This document shows, piece by piece, positions 46,375 to 57,412 of a stretch of DNA of 64,000 nt. The position numbers and the translations under genes were made by a program. The stretch comes from Patella vulgata (taxonomy: Eukaryota; Mollusca; Gastropoda; Patellidae): NCBI RefSeq assembly GCF_932274485.2, contig NC_065879.2:20014591-20078590 (forward strand), written 5' to 3'. The notes beneath the pieces were generated by a model that was not told the origin of the DNA, did no database searches, and was given only the letters and a program-made list of their open reading frames with translations. Position 1 is the stretch's first letter. Each line of letters starts with the position of its first letter.

Positions 46375-46760
46375 ACAGCTCACCAAATATTCACCCACGC
46401 ATGTAGGGCAAAGTTATTTTTAGTCTTTCTCTACCTTTCCCTTTTCCCCCCTTTTGCATGGCGATTCTTGTTGACTTTTTGGTGTAGAATCGAAGAAAAG
46501 GGTTTGAAAATACATATTTTACCAGGTTTTGGTGAATATTCATGATTTTGAGGCGGAAGGATACAAGAGTTGAGAGATTGGTTAGGTTGAAATGTAGGGT
46601 CCAAAATTGCATGTTTTCTTGTCTCTACTTCCACCTTGTGTATCTCAAGTTTTCCATGGTGAACCTCATGCGTGCTTTTGGGCAAGAGGTTGCCACATGT
46701 TGCTCCATCTGTGGTAGAAAGCGTTCTACCTAACGAAAATTTGGGAAAAAGTTAGAGCCG
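46375..46760 (+). repeat. ~400-bp repeat inserted in copy A
   Basis: Inverted partner of 42300-42750. Absent at the matching place in copy B, so it was inserted into copy A or lost from B. Confidence 0.7.
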
Positions 46761-46981
46761 GTCTAAAAGCCGAGAATTAACATTAAAGTCAATGGGCAAA
46801 TGTTTAGTGATCTGTGGCCTGTCTATGAATCGTAACTGATTGCGAGTTGTCTCCCAATGAAAATTTGGGAAAAAGTTAGAGCCGGTCTAAGAGACGAGAA
46901 TTAACATTAAAGTCAATGGGCAAATGTTTAGTGATCTGTGGCCTGTCTATGAATCGTAAGTGATTGCGAGTTGTCTCCCTT
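46734..46981 (+). repeat. 124-bp tandem duplication
   Basis: Two nearly identical units starting GAAAATTTGGGAAAAAGTTA and ending GCGAGTTGTCTCCC. Confidence 0.9.
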
Positions 46982-47792
46982 ATTCTTGTAGTCTCGTGTC
47001 ATCAGTCGACTCTACCTGCTGCTAAAACCAATATTCGTTTTATCAACATGAATCCTTCGACGAAAGCACAGGGCGTTAGTTTTCACAATTAAGTATGAAT
47101 ATTTAATGAAATAGGTTAGGAATTGGAATACCAAAGTCTCGACCTACACTAGGATTATACTAGGTAGGCCTAATGGTATAATGTCGTCCTATTTTACCAT
47201 GCAGTCGTAAAATTTATTTGATATTTGATTATGCTCTAAGTCTAATGTTAACTAAGTAGTCTAAGAAGTCTAAACTCAGATTTCAAATAATTTCTAACAA
47301 ATTGCATTGTCTTGTATGAAGAATAATTTGTCAGGAGTCACGAGAGCGTGGTAGTGTTTATTTTGCCGCTGAACGGACCTACACACAAATAAAAATAAAC
47401 GGTATTAACTCATAGTTGTAGGACTAGGACAAAATCGTTTAGGAATCTTTATTGAACAGGGTTTGGCTTTATCATAGAAGTAGATATTATAAAATTTCCC
47501 ACTCAACAACAGTAAGAACAGACTTGAAGTTCGTTATGAGGGGGTGGTTTATAAATGTTTTGGGTTGAAATACCCTTTAGCATTCATTTTATCAGAACAG
47601 TGGGAAGTAACACCCCATTTTTTTATTTGCACTATTCATATTTGAGATTAATAGATGTGTTACAGGGCAAACTATTACTATTCAGAGTGGGAGTTACACC
47701 CCATTATTATTTTTTTGCACTATTCATATCTGAGATACGTAGATGTGTTACTAGTCAGAGCGGGGTCCACGGTTGCTCAAAGAGTATGAGAT

Positions 47793-47905
47793 TGAGAGAG
47801 AGAGAAATGGGGTATAACGTCCACTAAACCCAAACTAGGTCATTTTGGGACTAGCATGGTTCAATTTTATTTCAACAATTCGCTTGTGCGTAGGGGTTCT
47901 TTTCC
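47793..47905 (-). mobile_element. SINE-2 tail fragment
   Basis: GAGAGAGAGAAATGGGGTAT is followed by CATTTTGGGACTAGC and CTTGTGCGTAGGGGT. Confidence 0.7.
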
Positions 47906-48392
47906 ATGGAAATTTGTTCAGTTGGGGGTAGGGAGAGAACAATCGAAGGATATCTTTCGATGAATGTCTGTACAAGAACATGGGTCTGCGGAGAATTTTG
48001 CCTGGGGACCATCAGGGTATCTTTTACATTGACATAATTCAGTGGGTGTATATTCTTATACTTTCCTATAGATTAAATACGATCTCCAAATTCTTTGAAC
48101 ATCTGAGATCTATTTTTTCATCCCTTTCGACCCCTCTCTTTCCATTTAGTAAGCCCTGTAATTTGGATTATGGGTAGAAAATTGTTTAAATTGTGGTTAT
48201 TTTTGCTCCTCCGTTGGAATTTTTTTGTATGCATACTTCTTCACATTATTTTCTTATCAATGGAACATAACCATAAAATGCTGTATTTAATTTATATTTC
48301 AGGATGTACAAGCAGGAGACCAACACCAACCAATTTTAGGAGATCAAGTAGGCAATGCATCGAAACTGACATGACACCTGTCACAATTCGTA

Positions 48393-49113
48393 GAAATGAA
48401 ATGGGGTTTAACCCCCTTCTGTTCTGCTCCGACTGGGCTAATGAAGACATAAATGAAATGGAATGAAATGAAATGGGGTTTAATGTCCTACTGTTCTGCT
48501 CCTGACCTGGGCTAATGAAGACGGGCATACGCCATAGTGTGTATCAGGAAAATTTTGCCCGGGCAGTGGCGCTACGGCCTACTCTTATATCAAATTCCAT
48601 CTGCCAAGGGATCTTTTACGTGCATTCCAATGTTTACACAGGACCTATGTTTTTCGTCCCATCCGAACGACTAGACAGCTGTCCTTGTCAGGCCCTCCAT
48701 CCTGCATCACTGACAAGGGGAAACCACGTCGGAAAATCTGGATGAACTTTCTCGGCCAATGCAGGGATCGAACACCCGACATTGGCCGAGAAAGTTCATC
48801 CAGTGAAGACGGGCATACACCATACAGTTTTGCTATGGGGAAAAATTTGCCCAGGCAGCGGCACAATGGCCTCCTCTTATATCCAACTGCCAAGGGATCT
48901 TTAACTTAACGTGCATGCTAATGTATACATGAGACCTCGGTTTTTCATACCATCCCAACGACTAGACAGCTGTCCATGTCAGACTCTCCGGCCTGTACCA
49001 CTGACAAGGGGAAACCGCACCGGAAAATCCTGATGAACTTTCTCGGCCAATGCAAGGATCGAACACGCAACCTCCAGACTAGCATCTTACCCACTTAGCC
49101 ACTGTGGCTCCCT
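48393..49113 (-). mobile_element. Cluster of three SINE-1 copies
   Basis: A short tail piece (48393-48452), a nearly full copy (48453-48780) and a third body-plus-head copy (48805-49113). At 48741-48802 the second copy's GGATGAACTTTCTCGGCC is followed 22 bp later by its reverse complement, forming a hairpin at the junction. Confidence 0.8.
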
Positions 49114-49369
49114 ACAAATTGTAGAGAAATGAAATACAACCTGTGTATTACTTGAATATCAGCATTTCATATTTGACTACGGGTTCACACTATAAACTTC
49201 AGAATGCCTCGTTCGACATTTGTGTCCAAACGTGGCAAAAACGTGTTAAAATATTTGGCACAATTTTGCCACGTTGTAATGTGGTAAAAAAAAATGCCAA
49301 GTTTGTCTAGGGTTTCAAAACGTAGGTTATTTTTAAATTGCCATGTTTTTGGAACGGGGTATTTTGTCC

Positions 49370-49530
49370 AGAACAAAGTATCGTGTACATATTGGCGTGC
49401 ATGTAAAATATGCCTTGACAGTTGCAATTCTATATAAGAGTAGACTGAAGTTCAGCTGTATGGCGTGTGCCCGTCTTCATTAGCCCAGTTCGGAGCAAAC
49501 AGTAAAACGTTAAACCCCATTTCATTTAAT
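49370..49530 (+). mobile_element. SINE-1 3' fragment
   Basis: Plus sense: CGTGTACATATTGGCGTGCA through AAAACGTTAAACCCC and TTTCATTTAATTTTC. Confidence 0.75.
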
Positions 49531-49810
49531 TTTCTTATCGTCACGTATCTTTATTATAATACTGCTTGTGAACTATAAATATATCAGCCATCGCATTTTC
49601 CATAACTTCAGTGGCATATGCTAGTCAAAACGGTACAATAATATTGGGATTGGGCGCCCTACAAATCACTAAAAGTATAACAATTGCTTGTTGAACAAGT
49701 GTCACTAATGAAAGTTTTTTTCCCAATGCAGCAAATTCTAATGTGTCCAAATTGCAAAACCTACTGGGCTAGTTTCTTCTGTTGTATTTAAGTTATTAAT
49801 TTTTTAAATA

Positions 49811-51248
49811 CTGAGCGCCATGGAAAACGCATCACTTAGTTTTTCGTATAACAAAATGATCCTGTAAACATATCTTATTTATTTTGCGTCTTATTGTGAA
49901 AAATATTCAAATGGGAACACATCAATAACAACACATTTGTACACTTATGGATGTTTAATCTGTAATCAACGGTACAAAGTCAGGGGGGTCAAAACCAAAA
50001 GTACGACACAGATGTCAGTAGCGCGTGTTCCATTCTTGGACAAGAACAGCTTCTAAAGCAGCAATGGTGTGCATCTGTGGTCTTCGATACAGACGGCGTC
50101 CAATCTCATCCCAGGCATGTTCTATCGGTGCCATGTCCGGAGACATGGCTGGCCAGTCCAAGACATTGATGTTGTTAGCAGCCAGGTAGTCCATACTAAA
50201 ACGGGCGGTATGCGGACGTGCATTATCCTGCTGGAAGTGCTGAAGTTGTGGGTGCGCTCAAAACCTCGGAACAACAATTGTTTGCAAGACATCATCACGG
50301 TAGGCTACAGCATTAATGCGACCCCTCCAAATGTGTAGGGCGGCCCGGTGATGAAATGTGAAGCCTCCCCACACCATTACACTTCCCCCACCCCATCGAT
50401 TCGTTTCGAAGACGCAGCAGTCTGCAAGACGTTCCCCAAGACGTCTCCATACACGTTGACGGCCATCAGCGTGATAAAGATGAAAGCGACTCTCATCACT
50501 GAAGAGCACACTTTGCCAGTCTACTCTTCTCCATGTCTGGTGTCCTTGAGCCCATATCAAACGCCGCTGACGGTGATGATCCCTGAGGATAGCTCCAACA
50601 TAAGGTCGTCATGCACGGAGTCCTACTTCTCTTAGACGACGTCTTACCGTGTTGGCATTTACTGGTCCTTGTCTTTTGACGACTGCTGCACCTGTTTGAG
50701 TCGCTGGGAAGAATCTGTCACCCAGATGAGTGACCCGGATGTAGCGGTCTTGAGCCTGGGTTGTAACGCGTTGTGGACCAGGACGTTGACGGTCACGTGT
50801 TGATCCAGTAACTCGAACACGTTCCACCAACCTTACAATAGTGGACTGATGCCAATTGAAGTGTCTGGCAATAGCACGTGTAGACATGCCAGCCCTGGAC
50901 ATTCCCATGGCTTCATTCCGTTGATTTTCAGTAAGTCTCGGCATCTCTAGCTCGATTCCTTCACACGTCCAACAACAAATTACGACAGATTGACGTTTCA
51001 CGGTTCATGTACTGCACATTAAGTTGAAAACATGCTTTTAAAGGGCTCACACACAATGCTGCACATGAATATTGGGTTTTTCATGTGCATCTCGTGCAAT
51101 TTTTTTTGTGCACACGGGCCGATATTTTTTGCGTTTGGGAGCATTGTGTGAAACAATAGTTCATAGTATTGCATAATATTATACATACAAAACCACCTAG
51201 TAATAAAATATTTGGGAAAAAAAGTGATGCGTTTTCCATGGCGCGCAG
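49811..51248 (-). mobile_element. Tc1-type DNA transposon, full length but decayed
   Basis: Terminal inverted repeats CTGAGCGCCATGGAAAACGC at 49811 and GCGTTTTCCATGGCGCGCAG to 51248, both flanked by TA. It holds one transposase frame on the minus strand. A small MITE-like inverted repeat (51043-51153, ends CTCACACACAATGCT and AGCATTGTGTGAAAC) sits between the transposase start and the right end and appears to be a later insertion. Confidence 0.9.
49955..50944 (-). pseudogene. Tc1-like transposase (DD34E), three in-frame stops
   Basis: From MPRLTENQRNEAMG at 50944 to TAA at 49955 the frame is unbroken by length changes and spans 329 codons, near the usual ~340. The N-terminal half has the paired helix-turn-helix (MSRAGMSTRAIARHF). 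The catalytic triad is present: Asp in LFSDESRFHL, Asp in QQDNARPH, and Glu in MAPIEHAWDE, with exactly 34 residues between the last two. All three interruptions are TGA (50611-50609, 50260-50258, 50017-50015). The first sits where relatives usually have Arg, as expected from CGA to TGA decay. It is inactive as it stands. Confidence 0.9.
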
Positions 51249-51819
51249 TATATATTCAAGAATAGGTCTTTTACAAATTTGAATATAGCCACAAATAAAT
51301 GATTATTTTGATACACACTGTCATGCATTTAATTATAACCACAAATAAAAGATTATTTTGATACACACTGTCAAATACGATACTAAGATGGGTTATTAAT
51401 GGTTTGTATATGAAAATTGTAGTTCCAGTGATTTGATAACTAAAAGGAAAATAGAACCTGGAGCAGACACCTTAGCCAAATGCAATCAATACTGCTACAT
51501 AAACTTATTGATTATTTGAAAATATCAAGCTGAATTTAACATAAAGTTTTACACGTATTTACATGTATTCTGTTAAATTAACACAACAATATGTTACCAA
51601 CCCATGTAGTTTGATTCTATTTACGTCCACGTTGAATCATACTCGTGAAATTTTCCACACAGAATTTCAATTATTATTTTAGAATTTAATTTTTTGAAAT
51701 TAGGACGATAAACACCATCTCTTTTTTATTTCTAGATAGAAAGAAATTGCCTTCTATAAAACTAACACGGACTTCTTTCACGACACAAGTTGTTCTAAAA
51801 TTAATTAAGTTCCGTATAG
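51249..51819. other. Spacer between two DNA transposons
   Basis: A short duplication, ACAAATAAATGATTATTTTG / ACAAATAAAAGATTATTTTG (51292 and 51342), and nothing else recognised. Confidence 0.4.
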
Positions 51820-52056
51820 TACGAAAGCCTACAGAGCTCATCTATTTTTTTTTTACTTCTGAGTTCCTAGTTCTCACTTCTGAGTTCCTAGTTCCCACTT
51901 CTGAGTTTAACTCTGAATTCAACGATTTGTATAAAATGCGCATGCGCACTTTCTACTTTCACATTACTTATTGGTTCGACGCCGACAGCGGTAAAATAAA
52001 GAATGAGAATAGATGAATGAAAATCTAGATAACTATTCTTTTTAAAGGCATCCTAC

Positions 52057-53358
52057 GTGTGTTATACTGCATATACCATTATGGGGATAATTTTCTTTGT
52101 CGGTTTGATTTTGGTATGCTGCATTTCGTGTGTAAAGTGCCTACCTGTACCTACCAGCTATCTACCATGCTTGTCTAATAGTGTTTTCAGTCTAAATGAG
52201 CTGATTCTTCGATATTTCAATTGTGATTTTTGTAATGGGGAAATAATGCTTCTGTTGTTGTATCTACACCAGGTCAATATCAGTTTGAGCACTCTAAAAA
52301 GACGTCTAAGATCTTTGAGATTAAAACGTAAACTCACTGGGAGTAGAAATACAATTTCTTCTTATAACGATGTGGTTAATGCAATTATAACTGAAATCGG
52401 ATGTAGTGGTCGCTGTATTGGATACCGATCTATGTGGTATCGTTTAAAGATTGAATGGGGCATCAGATTTCCTCGCGATGAAATTCTCAGACTTATGCGG
52501 ATTGTTGATCCAGAAGGAATTCGAGTGAGAAAACGTCGACGTTTACATCGAAGACGATATATTTGTAAAGGACCAAATGCGGTTTGGCATGTAGATGGGT
52601 ATGACAAGATAAAGCCATTTGGATTTTGCATTCACGGTTGTGTGGATGGCTTTAGTCGACGAATTATTTGGCTACCTGTTGGGAAAACTAACAATAATCC
52701 CAAGGTAATTGCTAGATATTACCTCGAGGCGGTCCAACAGCTTGAAGTTGTCCCTGCTAAAATTAGGTGTGATTTGGGAATAGAAAATTCTATATTAAAG
52801 AATCTTCAGCCGCTATTCCATTATGATGAAAATGACCCCACTGCGTGTTTTAAATCCTTTATTTATGGAAAGAGCACTTCTAATCAGCGTATAGAAGCGT
52901 GGTGGTCCATCCTTCGACGACAATGTTTACATTGGTGGATTAATTTATTTAAAGACATGCGAGAACAGAATATTTTTAATGACTCAAATATTCTTCACAG
53001 TGAATGTCTGCAGTTCTGTTTTATGCACATTATTCAATCAGAACTTGACATGGTCACTAGAAACTGGAATCTGCACCAGATAAGTAGGAGCCGCAAGACG
53101 GAGGTTCCAACAGGAAAACCTGACGCAATGTATTTTTTGCCACAGCTATATGATGCCAGCGATCAAGGTACCTTTGTGGATATTAGAGATGTTTCTGCAT
53201 GCATGACGATTTTCGAGTACGATAACAAGTCGATAGCTTCAAACAAATTTGTACAATTGATTGAGCTCCTAAAACCAGGGGTGGGTATTCCTATAACAGC
53301 GAGAGAAGGGCTCAATTTGTATATGGAAATAACAGAACTGTTAGAACACTACCAATGA
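52057..53358 (+). CDS. Integrase-fold (DDE) transposase
   Basis: 433 codons, uninterrupted. After a hydrophobic first 40 residues comes a helix-turn-helix region (NELILRYFNCDFCNGEIM to ISLSTLKRRLRSLRLKRK). A basic linker and an integrase core follow, with Asp180 in WHVDGYDK, Asp239 in IRCDLGIEN and Glu280 in SNQRIEAWW. The WHVDGYDKIKPFGFCIHGC line is typical of uncharacterised animal 'integrase core domain' proteins, which I place with IS3EU transposases. A splice-acceptor-like TAGTGTTTTCAG ends near 52190, just before the helix-turn-helix. The first ~40 residues may therefore be intronic, with the true start further upstream. All three catalytic acids are present, so activity is possible. 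Confidence 0.85.
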   Translation: MCYTAYTIMGIIFFVGLILVCCISCVKCLPVPTSYLPCLSNSVFSLNELILRYFNCDFCNGEIMLLLLYLHQVNISLSTLKRRLRSLRLKRKLTGSRNTISSYNDVVNAIITEIGCSGRCIGYRSMWYRLKIEWGIRFPRDEILRLMRIVDPEGIRVRKRRRLHRRRYICKGPNAVWHVDGYDKIKPFGFCIHGCVDGFSRRIIWLPVGKTNNNPKVIARYYLEAVQQLEVVPAKIRCDLGIENSILKNLQPLFHYDENDPTACFKSFIYGKSTSNQRIEAWWSILRRQCLHWWINLFKDMREQNIFNDSNILHSECLQFCFMHIIQSELDMVTRNWNLHQISRSRKTEVPTGKPDAMYFLPQLYDASDQGTFVDIRDVSACMTIFEYDNKSIASNKFVQLIELLKPGVGIPITAREGLNLYMEITELLEHYQ

Positions 53359-53621
53359 TGACCTCTGACTCATAATAAGTACTAAAATGATTATACTTTC
53401 CTGTAATTAATAATGTGTTGTAGAAACGTGTTTTGTTCACAATAATGTGGCCCCTTTTAATACACTCCACGTCACCCACCCTCCTTAATCCCTGGTTGAA
53501 CAAACGTTTCGATTACCTTGGGATCATATACATGTATAAAGTTTTTTAAGCTTGCAACTAAATTGAATTATTTAGAACCACATGTGAATTGTGAATAGGC
53601 GTGTGTGTTTGTCTAGTACTA

Positions 53622-53939
53622 TCAAATATCAATAATCAGGTTATTATAGTAACTGGACACAATTATATGGGTAACAATTACTTCTTTACTAACAGGCGAC
53701 GTTTCGACATATGGCACTAGTTGGATAAAGACAGTAGAATATACATGTAATAAAATGTTGAAATATCGCTTATAGTTATTTATATAATCGTTATTGTGTT
53801 GTAGGCATTCAACGCGAGCGGTAGAGAGTGTCTGAGAGGTTTTACTAAAACATTTTTGCAAATTAGGATTTATTTCCGTGCATATAAGGCCATTCCAGAG
53901 GCGAGGCTTTGCAGTTTGATTATCTTGAACGCGGAGCAT
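53622..53939 (-). other. 105-residue minus frame inside the transposon
   Basis: It reads MLRVQDNQTAKPRLWNGLIC and so on. The text is not a shadow of the transposase and looks protein-like, but I cannot name it. The reverse complement of GGCGACGTTTCG near 53695 (CGAAACGTCGCC) resembles terminal motifs of some retroelements. Possibly a fragment of another element inserted in the transposon. Confidence 0.25.
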
Positions 53940-54234
53940 ATACTAGTATCGTAGGCATCTACCTTTAGCGCTAAATGTCTGCTGGGAGGTGGCTTTTAGC
54001 AGGAAAACTTTACATCACTATACACCGTAATCACCCAACGCGAGCGCTAAAGGTTGTGTCTAGGGTTACACCACCCAAGGAATTAAAAAAAAATTACGAA
54101 TGAATTTGAGACCATTTCAGCAGCGATGTCCGTTAGATAAAAATAATTGTGCCCAATCCACGGATTCATTGGTAATTTGAGTCCATGGGTCTCCCACCAG
54201 TCAGTCTCTTATCACACCTGCCCCCCTCCCCCAC

Positions 54235-54510
54235 CTAGATCCGCTACAGGATGGTTATTATAGTACACCTTATCCTTGAGATCCCCCCTCTGGACCGAGG
54301 CTAGCCCAGTACTAGGTAGTAGAATAGGTCTATTGCCCCTCCCCAGCGTGTCGTAAAAGGCGACTCATGGGGAGAGTGGTCGGGTGACTCCGCAAGTACT
54401 CCCAGCGTATAAGCAGATCATCTGCGACAACATGTGGATTGGCGCAAATTGATCTGATTTACGGTGTCGACATGCCATAAGACAATATTCATTCATTCAT
54501 TCATTATCCT
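54235..54510 (+). mobile_element. Retroposon tail with ATTC repeats
   Basis: GTGTCGTAAAAGGCGACTCA, TCGGGTGACTCCGC and a 3' end of (ATTC)n near 54488-54505. The pattern fits the 3' end of a short retroposon or a truncated LINE common in molluscs; the family is not identified. Confidence 0.4.
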
Positions 54511-55519
54511 TGAGATACCTAAACAAATAAAACAAAATCGGGGATTTCGGTGAACTTGGTGCTAATCATTATCTTCCTCGGTCATGTAAAATAAATCAGT
54601 TTATTCTAGAATACTAGTATAGGCACATTGTTTAATACAGTGTAGTTCAATACTAGTTCTTTCAACAACAAACATTATGTCCGAGATCTTACTTCTGTGG
54701 TAATGGACGTAAAGCTTAAATAGACGAGACGAGACAGTCAGCGGTGTAACTATTTGGACTGTATGAGCATAATAGGTGTACTGGGGTGTCACCGAGGATA
54801 TCTTACTTTGTGTAATTCTAATTTTCTTAAATAGTCGGCGCTTTCCTTAAAGGTAAGGTCCCAGATGGTTTTTGGAGGGTAAAACTGTTTAATTTTGTGA
54901 GAAAATTCCGTATAAACTTCTACATTAGCAACTATTGCAAGCTATATTATTCATTTTTACGCGTTTTCAGTAAACTAAGTCTGTAGACATTTCGTCTGTG
55001 AATATTGAGTCTCTGGAAAAACCCGACTAACTTTCCTATACTTAACACACTATCTACTAGTCGCGTTTGTCAAGGCGTCCCGTTTTTTTACCTCCACTAA
55101 AATCCCTAAGTGAGTTCCGAAACCCGGTTAAGCGCTTTTAATATTCATGTAAAAGGTTAAGCGCTTTTAATATTCATTTGAAAACCTGAACTATCTTGGA
55201 CTGCCCCTTTAAAATATCAAATTAAAATCCAAAAATAATTTTGTTATAAAGATATCTCTTGAAATCTACTGTATTTGGTACATAGACTATAAGTTCCACT
55301 TAACTAATAATAACGAATAACGAAGCTTAAAGGGACAATCCCACTCTTGTTGTAACTTACAAACATGTCCCAATCTTCATTTCGATTAATAAATTGTAGT
55401 ATTATAAGATATTTCAATGTATTGGTGCTATATATTTCATCTGAATCAACCTATTTTTAAAATTGGAAAAATTACGGCCAACTTATTATCTAAAAATATG
55501 AAAAACTTGAAGCGAGTTT

Positions 55520-55920
55520 AATACCCCCATTTCACTGGGCCACGGAAGACTTGCAGTCAGTTGCGGAAGCAAATCCTCAGGTGTACCGCAAAAGTCTTCC
55601 TTCTCATTCCGTATGGTTCCGCTAGGAAGCGCAGTGAACCCGTAGTTCACATTTTCTGCAAACGTTCCTTTAAACATTGTTGCGGATACATTTGCCGTAT
55701 TCTTCCGCAATTAAACCGGGACCGACATAAGGACAACTTGCGGGTCACACTCGGTAATGGCGGAAAATGCGCGGAATAACTACGGTAGCTGGCGATACTA
55801 ATCCGTCTGGCACGGTAGCACTTCGGAATAACTGCGAAATACTTGCGTTCTACACGGAATAACTGCGGAACAAGGATGAAGTTCATCCGTAATCTTCCTT
55901 ACACGAACACAGGTCAGCTA
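55520..55920. repeat. Block rich in GCGGAATAACT/CGGAAG words
   Basis: Motifs such as TTGCGGAAG, CTTCCGCAA, CGGAATAACTGCG and CACGGAATAACTGCGGAA recur on both strands through about 400 bp, giving a sub-repeat structure. The composition differs from the AT-rich neighbours; it may be a later insertion. Confidence 0.45.
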
Positions 55921-56189
55921 TGACCATTTAACACCTGAAAATGAATAAGCACGAAAGTAGCAACTGCGCATGCGCTTTTATAATATCTCCGAATTTAAGT
56001 CTGAAGTAGGAATTCTGAACTCAGAAGTAAGAACTCAGAACTCAGAACTCTGAATTCAGAAGTGGGAAGTCGGAACACAGAAATTAAAAAAAAAGTAAAT
56101 GAGCTCTGTAGGCTTTCGTAGTATAGTAGATAAAATATCTCAGATTATATCCTGTGTTACGAAACCACGCCAGTTGACTTAATGGCCGA

Positions 56190-56640
56190 TCTTTTTATTT
56201 TTTTATTTTTTTTTATTTTTATTGATTAAAGCGATCTACACTTCGTTTCAGAGCGCTGTACAAATATAAATAAGACAGTTTACACATTTAAAACCAAATT
56301 AAAACAAACGACTGACTAGGCTATAAATTGAATTGTTTTTTAAAATAAAATGTTTTTAGTCCGGATTTAAAAGTCAATAGATTTGGTGATTGGCGCACAC
56401 TGCGTGGAAGCTCGTTCCACAAGAACGGGGCAACCACAGAGAAAGCCCTCCAGCCGTATCTCTTGATGGTAGTTCGTGGATTTTCCTTCGTCTTCTTGTG
56501 TTTATCCGTTCTAACAAGTGTTACATTGTTCGAGTCACCAGATCGCAAACTGCGATTTCTTGGAACATAGCGCTCAATCAGTGAACTGAGATAATGCGGA
56601 GCATGACCACTTAGAATTTTACAAACGAATAACATAATTT
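56190..56640 (-). mobile_element. 5'-truncated LINE (CR1/Jockey-like) 3' end
   Basis: The minus frame 56635-56321 reads the typical post-RT tail of these LINEs: HYLSSLIERYVPRNRSLRSG, then GWRAFSVVAPFLWNELPRSV and LTFKSGLKTFYF. An A/T-rich 3' region reaches 56190. The 5' end is cut at about 56640, so it is a dead-on-arrival copy. Confidence 0.85.
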
Positions 56641-57218
56641 ATGTTTAAAGCCTGAGTTGGTTAAAGGGAATTCCTGATGGAACGTTTTAGTTATCATAGT
56701 CCTGAACCACTGCGACCAACCTGGATGTCATTTCTAACAAATACTGACTATCGGCTGCTTCATATTAGATAACAACTGTGGGCCTATATGTTTTTTCTAT
56801 GTAATGAGTACCAGTACTGCCATCCTCTGTAGGATAAATGTTATGGGCAGTTGTGGGTTCTTGATATATGGACCAGTTTTCTTCAGATAAGATAACATCA
56901 GTCTTTTTTCCACTTTCTAGTCTACCATGTACATTTACCAAACCAACCCACAAAAAAAATTCAATGCTATTATGATTATGAGATAATTTATGATTGAATA
57001 CCAGTATCTTACCTTTTGGTAGGCTTAAATGTTACAATTTGTTGTTCGTTGAGTCCAGCTATTAGAGCAAAGTAAATAACCCTTGCTTTTATTCATTCTC
57101 ATAATCAAACATGTTCTCTTGAATCAAGCAAATATACAGTCAAAAAATTATTGTATTCAATATGTAAAAGATATTCAAGGCATTTCACTTTCTCGACATG
57201 AAAAAATAAATACAAATA

Positions 57219-57310
57219 ATTAAAGATGCATTATGTAAGATTTAGATTAAGAGCTAATCATTCTCGCTATAATAAATAACGCACCTTTAATTGCGTGACA
57301 CAATCTAGAA
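57219..57310. mobile_element. MITE-A end fragment
   Basis: TTAAAGATGCATTATGTAAG, TTAGATTAAGAGCTAATCAT and TCTCGCTATAATAA match the left end of MITE-A. Confidence 0.6.
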
Positions 57311-57412
57311 TCGCCTAATTGTTGAAAATACAGGCACTGACCTACTTAAAACTATAGGCCTGTATCAGTTGGACCCATAATTCATCTATGTAGCTCAGCT
57401 ATGAATAGTGAA

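Larger units (their letters stand above)
45918..47620 (-). repeat. ~1.7-kb dispersed repeat, copy A (inverted partner at 57.8-59.5 kb)
   Basis: Ordered blocks match the reverse complement of 57838-59525: TAGCAAATACACATTAT, the long T-run tract, CACGTTC.GAGCGTTGCC, GATTGCGAGTTGTCTCCC, GTCTCGTGTCATCAGTCGAC, ATATTTAATGAAATAGGT and AGACTTGAAGTTCGTTATGA. Copy A has gained the 46375-46760 repeat; copy B has gained a SINE and a MITE. The T-run section (45960-46330) is almost pure T/A. Confidence 0.8.
51820..56120 (+). mobile_element. 4.3-kb IS3EU-like DNA transposon with intact ends
   Basis: The ends are inverted repeats beginning TACGAAAGCCTACAGAGCTC (left) and ending GAGCTCTGTAGGCTTTCGTA (right). 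Complementarity continues inwards for well over 100 bp with diverged ACTTCTGAGTTC units. An exact 6-bp target duplication GTATAG lies at 51814-51819 and 56121-56126. TAY-starting ends and 6-bp duplications are, to my knowledge, the hallmarks of the eukaryotic IS3EU group. One transposase (52057-53358) is on the left; 2.6 kb of non-coding sequence follows, including later insertions. Confidence 0.88.

Noticed and set aside
50069-50635. Plus-strand frames of about 90 residues
   Set aside because: They are antisense shadows of the Tc1 transposase.
55486-55886. Frames of 70-80 residues on both strands
   Set aside because: They are produced by the repeated GCGGAA-type words and have no recognisable domain.
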